The notes under the pieces: generated by a model | The model's database searches: none | Seen by the model: the letters and a program-made list of their open reading frames with translations, nothing else | Told to the model about the DNA's origin: nothing | Translations under genes and position numbers: made by a program | NCBI GenBank assembly: GCA_003298465.1 | Contig: QNGA01000001.1 | Coordinates: 806,001 to 870,000, forward strand | From: a halophilic archaeon | GTDB taxonomy: Archaea; Halobacteriota; Halobacteria; Halobacteriales; Haladaptataceae | Direction: 5' to 3' | DNA: 64,000 bases | In this document: positions 1 to 7,368 of the stretch, piece by piece | How the letters are laid out: every line of letters starts with the position of its first letter | How positions within the stretch are numbered: position 1 is the first letter of the stretch

Positions 1-11
1 ATAGCAATGGT

Positions 12-1259
12 ATGCCCGGCATCAAGTACGAAGACTTCCTCGACCTGGACTACGACCCCGCCGACTCGGAACTCGTCTGCTGGTTCCACGTCGAACCGGC
101 CGCGGACATGGACATGGAGTCGGCGGCTAGCCGCGTCGCCTCCGAGTCGTCGAACGGGACGTGGGCGGAACTGCAGGTCGAAGGCTCCGTCACCGACCTC
201 AGCGCGACCGCGTTCGAGATAGACGGGAACACCGTCGGCGTCGCGTACCCCGACGAACTGTTCGAGGACGGCAACATGGCCCAGGTGCTCTCCTGCATCG
301 CGGGCAACATCCTGGGCATGAAGGCGGTCGAGCGCATCCGGCTGAACGACTGCGAGTGGCCCGAGAAGCTCGCCACCTCCTTCCCCGGACCGCAGTTCGG
401 CACCGGCGTTCGCAACGAGATATTCGACGCGGGCGACCGACCCATCACCGCGACGGTGCCGAAACCGAAGGTCGGCCTCTCGACCGACCAGCACGCCCAG
501 ATCGGCTACGAGGCCTGGACCGGCGGCATCGACCTGTTGAAGGACGACGAGAACCTCACCGACCAGACGTTCAACCCCTTCGAGGACCGCCTCGCCGAGA
601 GCCTCGCCCGGCGCGACCAGGCCGAGGAGGAGACGGGCGAACCGAAGAGCTACCTCGTCAACATCACGGCCGACGCGAATACGATGCTCGACCGCGCCGA
701 CGCCGTCGCCGAGCAGGGCTGCGAGTACGTCATGGTCGACGTGGTCACGACGGGCTGGGCCGCGGTCCAGACGGTGCGGGAGCGCTGCGAGGAACTCGGC
801 CTGGCCATTCACGCCCACCGCGCGATGCACGCCGCCTTCGACCGGGTGCCGAACCACGGCGTCTCGATGCGCACCATCGCGCAGGTCGCCCGGCTCTGTG
901 GCGTCGACCACATCCACACCGGCACCGCGGACCTCGGCAAACTCGAGAACGAGGACACGGTCGGCATCAACGAGTGGCTCTACTCGGACCTCTACGGCAT
1001 GAACGACGTGCTGCCGATGGCCTCCGGCGGTCTGCACCCCGGTCTCGTCCCGGAGCTGATGGACCGCTGTGGCAACAACATCGGCATCCAGGCCGGCGGC
1101 GGCGTCCACGGCCACCCCGACGGCACCCACGCCGGCGCGAAGGCGCTCCGGCAGGCCATCGACGCGACGATGGAGGGCGTCCCCCTCACCGAGTACGCCG
1201 ACGACAACCCCGAACTCGCCACGGCGCTGGACAAGTGGGGCACCGACACGCCGCGGTAA
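12..1259 (+). CDS. rbcL: Ribulose-1,5-bisphosphate carboxylase, archaeal form III large subunit
   Basis: Form III RuBisCO, 415 residues, the length expected for archaeal enzymes that work without a small subunit. The catalytic landmarks are intact: KPKVGLS around residues 151-157 (first active-site lysine), GGIDLLKDDE at 171-180 with the lysine that is carbamylated at 177, HAHRAMHAAF at 268-277, and loop 6 GTADLGK with lysine 310. In archaea this enzyme usually consumes ribulose bisphosphate made from nucleosides or nucleotides (the pentose bisphosphate route) rather than running a Calvin cycle, because phosphoribulokinase is commonly lacking. The ATG at 12 is the first sensible start; its promoter lies outside the window. 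A nucleoside phosphorylase lies 3.7 kb downstream, which fits a nucleoside-carbon role by inference only. Confidence 0.97.
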   Translation: MPGIKYEDFLDLDYDPADSELVCWFHVEPAADMDMESAASRVASESSNGTWAELQVEGSVTDLSATAFEIDGNTVGVAYPDELFEDGNMAQVLSCIAGNILGMKAVERIRLNDCEWPEKLATSFPGPQFGTGVRNEIFDAGDRPITATVPKPKVGLSTDQHAQIGYEAWTGGIDLLKDDENLTDQTFNPFEDRLAESLARRDQAEEETGEPKSYLVNITADANTMLDRADAVAEQGCEYVMVDVVTTGWAAVQTVRERCEELGLAIHAHRAMHAAFDRVPNHGVSMRTIAQVARLCGVDHIHTGTADLGKLENEDTVGINEWLYSDLYGMNDVLPMASGGLHPGLVPELMDRCGNNIGIQAGGGVHGHPDGTHAGAKALRQAIDATMEGVPLTEYADDNPELATALDKWGTDTPR

Positions 1260-1325
1260 CGCGGTTCGCTCCGTCGCCGGACCGGGGCGACTCGCCGCGG
1301 TCACGCCCCGATTCGCTACGTCAAC

Positions 1326-1334
1326 TATAAATAA
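1326..1334 (+). promoter_or_regulatory. Orphan TATA box before the kinase-like remnant
   Basis: The 9-mer TATAAATAA matches exactly the box in front of the intact receptor-pseudokinase gene (32795-32803). There the start ATG lies 30 bases after the first T of the box; here an ATA triplet sits at 1355, 29 bases after it, and no usable start follows. It appears to be the surviving promoter of the decayed paralogue ending at 1508. Confidence 0.6.
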
Positions 1335-1385
1335 CGTTTCTCGGTCGGTGAGCCATAGAGCCCTCCACGCGTCCGCTCTGGGCTG

Positions 1386-1508
1386 GCGTCGCCTCCGGAC
1401 GAATTGGACGACGTCCTCTCGAAGGCGACGGCCGACGACCCCGACGACCGCTACCGGTCGGTGTTGACGTTCGACGACGACCTTCGGTGGGCGGCGTTTC
1501 GAGCGTAG
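1386..1508 (+). pseudogene. C-terminal remnant of a receptor-pseudokinase paralogue
   Basis: This frame has no start codon of its own but encodes about 40 residues ending at a TAG at 1506-1508. They match the C-terminus of the intact protein encoded at 32825-35026: both contain ELDDVL, ADDP.DRY.SV and a terminal FDD.LRWAAFR followed by one residue and stop. Everything between the TATA box at 1326 and this C-terminal tail, about 690 codons by comparison with the intact gene, is missing, so a large internal deletion probably removed the propeller, membrane helix and most of the kinase fold. It is too short to be a functional protein. The rest of the gap 1260-1611 shows no other coding signal. 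Confidence 0.8.
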
Positions 1509-1581
1509 GACGGTTCTCCCCCGCAGTCGGTGCGTTCGGCGAGCCCCGGCTACGAACCGAAATCGCTGGCGACCGACGGGC

Positions 1582-1588
1582 TTATTAA
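1582..1588 (+). promoter_or_regulatory. TATA-like box for the ZIP transporter gene
   Basis: TTATTAA lies 24-30 bases before the ATG at 1612, the spacing expected for a leaderless haloarchaeal transcript. This is the reason for choosing 1612 rather than the upstream in-frame ATG at 1588, which overlaps the box itself. Confidence 0.55.
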
Positions 1589-1611
1589 TGGCTGCCATAG
1601 TCTTAATAACG

Positions 1612-2442
1612 ATGTCGCAACTCTCTCGAATCGGGCTCGCAGGAGCGGTCGCGCTCGTCGTCTGTACCGCGCTGGCGGCGACGGCCGGCCTCTGGAAGGT
1701 GGTCACTATCGGCTGGGTAGCGTTCGCGGCGATGATGGGGGCGGCCGCGCTCGGCGGGCGCAGGAGCGACGCGACCGAAGCGGACCGACTCGTCTGGGCG
1801 TTCGGCCTCGCAAGCGGCGCGATGATAACGAGCGCCGCCGTCTTCCTCGTCCCGGACGCCATCGGTCACCATCCCCGGTACGGCGGCTTCGGTATCGCGC
1901 TCGGCGTCCTCACCGGGTTCGGCGCGCACACCATCGGCCACCGGGCGACCCACATGGACTTCCCGATGGACCACGCCGCGGTCGAACTGACCGCCCACTC
2001 GCTCGCCGCCGGCGCCATCATCGGCCTCGTCTACGGTAACATGCCCGACCTGGGTCTCCTGCTCGGCCTCGCCATCGTCTCCCACAAGGGGCCGGCGGGG
2101 TACGTCGCGGCCCACCGTCTCGGGCGTTCCGGGAAACCCGTCTCGGTGCTCCTGCTGCCAGCCAGCGGCGTCGGCGTGGCCGCCGTCCTCTCCGCGCTGT
2201 TGGAACTCCCCACCAGCCCCGCCGTCAACGGTCTCGTCTTCGGGTTCGCCGCCGGCGTGTTCCTCCACGTCGCGATGGACTTCCTCCCGCGCTGCGAACT
2301 CGGCGGCGACGTTTACGAGGTCGCGAGCGTCGGCGAGGACGCCCACGCGCTGCTCGACCGCCTGCGCACCCACGCGGTCGCCAGCACCGGACTCGGGGCC
2401 GTCGTCGTCTTCGTGGCCTGGCTCGTCGTCGCTCCCCGGTAG
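1612..2442 (+). CDS. ZIP family metal (zinc/iron) transporter
   Basis: Integral membrane protein of 276 residues with about eight hydrophobic segments. The signature histidines of ZIP transporters are visible in two consecutive helices: ELTAHSLAAGAIIGL and VSHKGPAGYVAA, which in this family line the metal-transport path (HS...G in helix 4 and HK..AG in helix 5). The N-terminal part is a typical signal-anchor-like helix and there is a histidine-containing stretch, IGHRATHMDFPMDH, that could be a metal-sensing or metal-relay loop. Divalent metal uptake into the cytoplasm is the family function; the specific metal cannot be read from sequence. The gene is monocistronic, convergent with the universal stress protein gene only 4 bases downstream. 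Confidence 0.88.
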   Translation: MSQLSRIGLAGAVALVVCTALAATAGLWKVVTIGWVAFAAMMGAAALGGRRSDATEADRLVWAFGLASGAMITSAAVFLVPDAIGHHPRYGGFGIALGVLTGFGAHTIGHRATHMDFPMDHAAVELTAHSLAAGAIIGLVYGNMPDLGLLLGLAIVSHKGPAGYVAAHRLGRSGKPVSVLLLPASGVGVAAVLSALLELPTSPAVNGLVFGFAAGVFLHVAMDFLPRCELGGDVYEVASVGEDAHALLDRLRTHAVASTGLGAVVVFVAWLVVAPR

Positions 2443-2446
2443 CGAC

Positions 2447-2905
2447 TCACCGAACGACCGTCACCGTCACGGGCGAGCGACGCGTCACCTCCTCGGCGGT
2501 CGACCCCACGAGGATGCGCGAGAGGCCGCTCTCCCCCGAGGCCCCGATGACGATCTGGTCGACGTCGTGGTCCTCGACGTACCGGAGTATCTGGTTCGAC
2601 GGCTTCCCCATCTTGACGACGCTCTCGAACTCCCCCTCGAACTCCCCGGCCTCCTCGGCCTTCTCGCGCACCTCCTCGTGGAGTTCCTTCGCGTTGTCCC
2701 ACTGCTTCTCGTACCACTCCTGGGAGTAGCCCGGCATCCCGGACTTGCCGACCGGGGACTGGTAGCCCGGCGTGAGCGGGTCGATGTCGAACGGGTCGAC
2801 GACGGTGATGACTGTGACGTCGACGTCCCCCATTCCGACCGCGTACTCCAGTGCCCGCCTGGACTGATCCGAGCCGTCCATCGGGACGAGAACGTGCTCC
2901 CCCAT
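2447..2905 (-). CDS. Universal stress protein, UspA domain
   Basis: A single-domain UspA protein of 152 residues beginning MGEHVLVPMDGS, the usual haloarchaeal UspA N-terminus; an upstream in-frame ATG at 2932 would add nine residues with no family similarity. The C-terminal ATP-binding motif G-x2-G-x9-G-S is present as GASGESGLSRILVGST, so it probably belongs to the ATP-binding branch. It is cytosolic and likely a dimer by family precedent. Its target is unknown. It ends 4 bases from the convergent ZIP gene and is transcribed in the same direction as the arginine decarboxylase upstream. Confidence 0.92.
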   Translation of the reverse strand: MGEHVLVPMDGSDQSRRALEYAVGMGDVDVTVITVVDPFDIDPLTPGYQSPVGKSGMPGYSQEWYEKQWDNAKELHEEVREKAEEAGEFEGEFESVVKMGKPSNQILRYVEDHDVDQIVIGASGESGLSRILVGSTAEEVTRRSPVTVTVVR

Positions 2906-2954
2906 ACCCTCGCACACGCCGGCCGCCGACATAAGCGGTCGTGTCGCTCGCGGT

Positions 2955-3428
2955 TCAACAGATGGGTTCGCTCTCGCCGTAGACGGCCAGGACGACCGCG
3001 CTCGCGTAGGTGCCCGACTCGGCGTCGGTCTCGACTGTCCTCGTCTCCTCGTCCGCGAAGTCCCAGTCGCGCAACTCCCGGCCGGCGGCCAGCCCGGTCC
3101 GCACGCGCTCCTCGACCGTCTCGGCGTCGGTCTCGCCCGCGGCCTCGTAGAACAGGCCCGGGCCGTCGCCCGTCGTCCAGCCCAGGCCGGCGGTGACGTG
3201 TCCCGGGCCGGCGCGGGTCGCGGCCGCCTCGACGACCGTGAGGCGCTGGCCGGCGGGGCCGAGGTCCGGCGCAGTGCCGACCGACTCCACGGTCGCGTCG
3301 GCAGGGACGACCGAGGAGACGGGGACGAGGTTGTAGTTGTGGACGCCCGCGTCCGCGAGCGCGGCGTCGTACGACGACATCTTCGTCGGCCCGGCGGCGG
3401 TCCCCCAGACGACCCGGATGGTGCTCAT
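2955..3428 (-). CDS. pdaD: Pyruvoyl-dependent arginine decarboxylase
   Basis: Proenzyme of 157 residues related to the archaeal pyruvoyl arginine decarboxylase, which makes agmatine. The self-cleavage site is visible as VPVSSVVP: the chain breaks between the two serines and the second becomes the pyruvoyl cofactor. The N-terminus MSTIRVVWGTAAGPTK fits other haloarchaeal members, so I placed the start at 3428 instead of the longer frame starting at 3533. Agmatine is needed in archaea for agmatidine in tRNA-Ile2 and, in haloarchaea, as the precursor for hypusination of aIF5A; deoxyhypusine synthase is encoded in this window at 37230. Confidence 0.9.
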   Translation of the reverse strand: MSTIRVVWGTAAGPTKMSSYDAALADAGVHNYNLVPVSSVVPADATVESVGTAPDLGPAGQRLTVVEAAATRAGPGHVTAGLGWTTGDGPGLFYEAAGETDAETVEERVRTGLAAGRELRDWDFADEETRTVETDAESGTYASAVVLAVYGESEPIC

Positions 3429-3563
3429 ACCTGGCGGTTCGTGCGTTCGAGAAAGGGTCTGTCGGTTTCGGACGGTCCGACGCCGCGCGTCCGGGAGGGT
3501 CGACGGTCTCCGGGGAGAGCGGAGTCGCGCCATTTACCTGCGTTCGACCCTGATTCGGACGTG

Positions 3564-4145
3564 ATGAGCGACACCGCCGCGACCCGGGAGTCGCCCGGGG
3601 AAGCGCCGCCCGACGAGCCGGGTCCCGAGGGGTCGACCAGCGGCGAGGACGGAGACGAGGGGTACTCCGGCCTGCTCGGGGCGTTCCGGTACGCGTTCGG
3701 TCGGTCGGAGTCGACGCTGTTCCGACTGTACGCGCTCTTCAGCTTCCTCCTCGGTGCCGCGCTGGCGCTGGTGTTCGCGCTCGGACTGCTGAGCTGGTTC
3801 CTCGCGACGGTCGGCCAGTCGGCGCTGGTCACCACCGCGAACGCGTTCCTCGGCGTCGTCGCGCTGTTCGTCCTCGGACCGCTGTTCGCGCCCGTGCTGT
3901 TCGTCGCGCGCCGCCACCGTCGCGGCGAGAGCACGTCCGGCTACGACGCCGCGCACGCGCTGACCGGCGTCGCCTTCGTCGTCCTGCTGTACGCCGGCAT
4001 CGCCATCTCCGTGCCGCCGCAGTTCCAGTCGGCCGACCCCGGCGCGGTCGGCGCCTTCCTCTACTCGCTCCCCCCGCTGTGGGGGCTCGCTCCCCCGGTC
4101 GTGGGCGCCGCGCTCGTCGTCGTCGTCCACCGACTGCTCGGTTGA
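3564..4145 (+). CDS. Hypothetical membrane protein with acidic N-terminal tail
   Basis: 193 residues. The first 40 residues are acidic and disordered-looking (rich in D, E, P, G, S), followed by four predicted membrane helices separated by short loops, including a basic loop RRHRRGE between helices two and three. I do not recognise a named family; it resembles the many lineage-specific haloarchaeal membrane proteins. The start at the ATG 3564 was preferred because the longer frame from 3198 runs antisense through the arginine decarboxylase gene. A weak AT-rich element around 3533-3540 lies about 30 bases upstream. Confidence 0.75.
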   Translation: MSDTAATRESPGEAPPDEPGPEGSTSGEDGDEGYSGLLGAFRYAFGRSESTLFRLYALFSFLLGAALALVFALGLLSWFLATVGQSALVTTANAFLGVVALFVLGPLFAPVLFVARRHRRGESTSGYDAAHALTGVAFVVLLYAGIAISVPPQFQSADPGAVGAFLYSLPPLWGLAPPVVGAALVVVVHRLLG

Positions 4146-4193
4146 CGACCGACGAACGCAACCCCGAAGAAGCGTCGGCGTCTACGCTCGCCC

Positions 4194-4658
4194 ATGACCG
4201 AGAAGACCAGCACGTTCCTCGTCACGCACGCCGAGGACGACTCGGCGGTGCTGAAAGACGTTCACGACGGACAGGTCCACACCCTCTCGTCGAACCCCGG
4301 CGTCGACGTCGACCAGGCTGTCGAGGCCACGGTCGCGCCGGAACCGCCGATGGAGGTGACGTGGACCGTCGTGGAGATAGACGACCAGTGGTCGCTCGAC
4401 GTCGAGGCGAGCGACGAACCGCCGACCGCCAGGGAGCGCGAACTGGCCGCCGACCAGGCGGTCGGCGACGTGGCCCGCGAGGAGCGGGCCGGCACCGGCG
4501 AGATTCACGTCCTCTCGGTGCCGCCGAAGGACACCGACGACGCCGCGGCGGACGTGCTCGACGACGAGGGGACGCTCTCGCGGGCGGCGCGTCTCGGCGT
4601 CGCCCGGGTGGAGGTGCGCTCTGCGGACGGCGTCGTGAGCGTCCGGTACATGCCCTGA
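4194..4658 (+). CDS. DUF5812 family protein
   Basis: 154-residue acidic cytosolic protein starting MTEKTSTFLVTHAEDDSAVL. The N-terminal half (residues 1-65) has the pattern of the haloarchaeal DUF5812 family (a strand-rich domain with KDVHDGQVHTL), and the middle contains a helical, charged segment followed by the motif GEIHVLSVPP. No catalytic motif is evident and no function is known. It is a stand-alone gene between a membrane protein and a convergent zinc-ribbon gene. Family assignment is from memory of the haloarchaeal family rather than a search. Confidence 0.75.
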   Translation: MTEKTSTFLVTHAEDDSAVLKDVHDGQVHTLSSNPGVDVDQAVEATVAPEPPMEVTWTVVEIDDQWSLDVEASDEPPTARERELAADQAVGDVAREERAGTGEIHVLSVPPKDTDDAAADVLDDEGTLSRAARLGVARVEVRSADGVVSVRYMP

Positions 4659-4676
4659 CGGCGGGTACCGGCGGTC

Positions 4677-4817
4677 CTAGCCGTTGTCGCTCACGCCGAG
4701 CACCGCGCCGCAGTGGGGACACTCCCAGACGGTCGCCGCGCTGAACGTGTGGTCGGCGGCGACCCGGCTCTTCGTCAGTTCGGTCACGTCCTCTCCGCAG
4801 TCGGGACAGTGTGACAT
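4677..4817 (-). CDS. Small zinc-ribbon protein
   Basis: A 46-residue protein starting MSHCPDCGED and ending CPHCGAVLGVSDNG. Two CxxC knuckles separated by 25 residues form a classic rubredoxin-like zinc ribbon, and nothing else fits in the chain. Similar mini zinc fingers are abundant in haloarchaea and mostly uncharacterised. The start was chosen because the CxxC pair follows it directly; the much longer frame extending to 5411 is antisense to the phosphorylase gene. Confidence 0.7.
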   Translation of the reverse strand: MSHCPDCGEDVTELTKSRVAADHTFSAATVWECPHCGAVLGVSDNG

Positions 4818-4967
4818 GACTGACACGTGTCCCAGTCGGGACATAAGCCTTGTGCGGTCTCCCGGGCCGGCGAGAGCGCCGGGTCGCGCGACGCCGCCGC
4901 GACCTCGTTTCCAGCGCGTCGCCGCGAACCCGGACGCTTTTTGCCGGCTTCGCCGGAACCCACTCGC

Positions 4968-5696
4968 ATGGCAACGCAGCCACACCTGCTCGTCGAGGAG
5001 GGCGACCTGAACGACGTGGCGCTCATCCCGGGCGACCCGGGGCGCGTCGACCGCATCGCCGACCAGTGCGACGACCCGACGGTCGTCTCCCAGAACCGCG
5101 AGTACAAGGTAGTCAACGCGGAGTTCGAGGGGACGCCGCTGACCATCTGCTCGACCGGTATCGGCTGTCCGTCCGCGGCCATCGCCGTCGAGGAGTTGCA
5201 CGCCGTCGGCGTCGAGACGGTGATCCGCGTCGGGACGACCGGCGCGCTCCAGTCGGACATCGACATCGGGGACATGGTCGTCGCCACGGGCGCGGCGAAA
5301 AACGAGGGGACGAGCGAGCGCTACGAGGCCGTCGAGTTTCCCGCCGTGCCGGACTACGACGTGCTCTCGTCGCTGGTCGACGCCGCGGAGGCCAACGGCG
5401 AGGACGTCCACGTCGGACCCATCGCCAGCGACGACGCCTTCTACGCCGAGACCGACGAGTACGTCGACGACTGGGAGGCGGCGAACATCCTCTGCGTGGA
5501 GATGGAGGCCGCGGCCGTCTTCTCCATCGCCCGCCGGAAGGGGATGGCCGCGGGCGCTATCTGCACCGTCGACGGCAACCTCGTCGAGGGGACCCAGAAG
5601 GGCACCGACACGGAGGACGAGGAACTCCCCGAGAAGGCGAAGGACAACGTCGAGCGCGCGATTCGCATCTCGCTCGACGCCGTGACGTCGCTGTAA
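4968..5696 (+). CDS. udp: Nucleoside (uridine) phosphorylase
   Basis: 242-residue enzyme of the PNP/UDP family, which splits nucleosides with phosphate into base and ribose 1-phosphate. Characteristic segments are IPGDPGRVDRIA near the N-terminus (phosphate-binding loop), RVGTTGALQ, the substrate motif NILCVEMEAAAVF in the middle-to-C-terminal part, and a late GTDTEDEEL stretch. The motif arrangement is closest to uridine phosphorylase. In haloarchaea such enzymes feed ribose 1-phosphate toward ribulose bisphosphate, which the RuBisCO at the start of the window could use. A T-rich box (CGCTTTTTGCC) lies about 25-35 bases upstream of the ATG. Confidence 0.93.
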   Translation: MATQPHLLVEEGDLNDVALIPGDPGRVDRIADQCDDPTVVSQNREYKVVNAEFEGTPLTICSTGIGCPSAAIAVEELHAVGVETVIRVGTTGALQSDIDIGDMVVATGAAKNEGTSERYEAVEFPAVPDYDVLSSLVDAAEANGEDVHVGPIASDDAFYAETDEYVDDWEAANILCVEMEAAAVFSIARRKGMAAGAICTVDGNLVEGTQKGTDTEDEELPEKAKDNVERAIRISLDAVTSL

Positions 5697-5779
5697 GCCG
5701 GGGTCGCCCGATAGCCGTTCGCGACCGCTCTCGGCCGGTCAGTCAGGTTTTTGAGTGCCAGCGTGCTCGTGTTAGCCAG

Positions 5780-7303
5780 ATGTCCGGAGTACTGCGGGAC
5801 CTCCTCGACGTCGTTCGCCCGTGGCTCCAGCGGGCCAGGCGAGTCGAACGGCGCGAACTCCGGGAGTTCGCCGCGTGGCTCGAACACACGAGCAATCTCG
5901 TCCACATCTCCGTGCTCCTGTTCGTCCCGGTCCTCATCGCGGCGGTCACGGTCATCTCGAACACGGAGAACGTGTTCCCGTTCGTCCTCTTCCCGCCGCT
6001 CGCGTCCGGGACGTTCACGCTGTTCGCGGACCCCGAGGGGAAGTACGCCTCGCCGACGAAGTTCGTCGCGGGGCTGACCGCCGGTGCGCTCTGTGGTACC
6101 GCGGCCATCTGGGTCGCCATGCACACGGCGCTACACGATCCGCTGGGAACCGACTCGCTGCGGGTCTCGCCGGTGGCGGCCGCGCTCACCATCTTCCTCA
6201 CGGGCGTGGTGACGTGGGCGTTCGACCTCGAAGAGCCGTCGGCGTTCTCGACGGCCCTGCTGGCGCTCATCGCGCCGGCGTTCTCGAACCCCGGGACCGT
6301 CGGTGACTTCCTGCTGCAGTACGCCGGCTCCGTGTTCGTCGCCAGCAGCGTCGTCGCCGTGGCGTTCTCCTTCTGGCGGAGCGAGTTCTACGAGCAGCGC
6401 GAGCGCTACCTCTACCGGTCGACGCAGGGCGACGACCAGGTGCTCGTGCCGATGCGGGGGGAGGACGCCGAGGCGGCGGCGATGTTCGGGGCGAAACTCG
6501 CGGCGGCCCACGACGCCGGCAAGGTCGTCCTCGTCGACGTCGTCGACGACCGCGCGATAGCGGAGGCCGCCGAGACGCTCTCGACCGAGGCGGCGACCGA
6601 CACGACGCTCGTCGACCCGGAGACGTCGGAACTCGACCCCGAGGAGGACGTCGCCGAGGCGCAGGCCGCCGACGACGCCGCCGAGCGGCTGGAGACCCAG
6701 GCCCACCGCATCCGCACCAAGCTGGGCGTTCGCTGCGAGGTGGTCGTCGCGGGCGACGGCTCGAACCCCGGCCAGACCGTCCTCCGGACCGCGCGCGAGA
6801 CGAACTGCGACCTGATAGTCACGCCGTACGAGGAGTACCGGGGCGGGCTCTCGGGATTCGTCCGGACCCTGTTCGGCGGTACCGTCGACGCCGTCGCGTA
6901 CCGCCCCGCGCCGGACAGCGAGCCCCGGCGGCGGCGGTGGCGGCGCGTGCTCGTGCCGGTTCGCCGGGCGGGCGACACGGCCCACGCGATGATAGACTTC
7001 GCGCGGCGGTTGGTCGGCCGCGGCGGGTCGGTCGGCGTCTGCACGTGCATCGACCGCGAGGGCGACCGCCGCTCCGCGGAGTCGACGCTCGCGGACCTGG
7101 TCGAGGCGTTCGACGGCACGTTCGAGACGCGGGTCGCCCGGAGCGACATCGAGGAGTTCCTGGCGTCCAACGACGACCACTACGACCTGTTCATCATCGG
7201 CGCGAGCACCGACCGCAGCGCCGCCTCGCGGTTCGTCGCACCGCCGACGTTCCAGCGCATCGGCGACCTCGACTGCGACGTCGCCGTCGTCCATCGGCCG
7301 TGA
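5780..7303 (+). CDS. HPP-domain membrane protein fused to two UspA domains
   Basis: 507 residues in three blocks. Residues about 35-200 form an HPP-type membrane module with roughly five to six helices, including FPFVLFPPLASGTFTLFADPEGKYASP written in two pieces around the PP motif. Residues about 215-370 and 385-507 are UspA-like: the first begins DDQVLVPMRGED and contains DLIVTPYEEYRGGLSG, the second begins RRVLVPVRRAGDT and contains DLFIIGASTDRSA. Neither shows the full G-x2-G-x9-G-S ATP motif, so both may be non-ATP-binding. HPP proteins are linked to nitrite or other small-anion transport in some organisms; the substrate here is unknown. Start ATG at 5780 follows a T-rich stretch at 5746-5753. 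Confidence 0.85.
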   Translation: MSGVLRDLLDVVRPWLQRARRVERRELREFAAWLEHTSNLVHISVLLFVPVLIAAVTVISNTENVFPFVLFPPLASGTFTLFADPEGKYASPTKFVAGLTAGALCGTAAIWVAMHTALHDPLGTDSLRVSPVAAALTIFLTGVVTWAFDLEEPSAFSTALLALIAPAFSNPGTVGDFLLQYAGSVFVASSVVAVAFSFWRSEFYEQRERYLYRSTQGDDQVLVPMRGEDAEAAAMFGAKLAAAHDAGKVVLVDVVDDRAIAEAAETLSTEAATDTTLVDPETSELDPEEDVAEAQAADDAAERLETQAHRIRTKLGVRCEVVVAGDGSNPGQTVLRTARETNCDLIVTPYEEYRGGLSGFVRTLFGGTVDAVAYRPAPDSEPRRRRWRRVLVPVRRAGDTAHAMIDFARRLVGRGGSVGVCTCIDREGDRRSAESTLADLVEAFDGTFETRVARSDIEEFLASNDDHYDLFIIGASTDRSAASRFVAPPTFQRIGDLDCDVAVVHRP

Positions 7304-7368
7304 CCGCGGCGTCGCGACGCTCGCCCCGCCGTCCGGCGCGGGTCACCCGACGCCCCGCGAGGACCGGG

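Noticed and set aside
6131..7294. Minus-strand open frame of 387 codons
   Set aside because: Antisense to the HPP-UspA fusion gene, with no recognisable motif.
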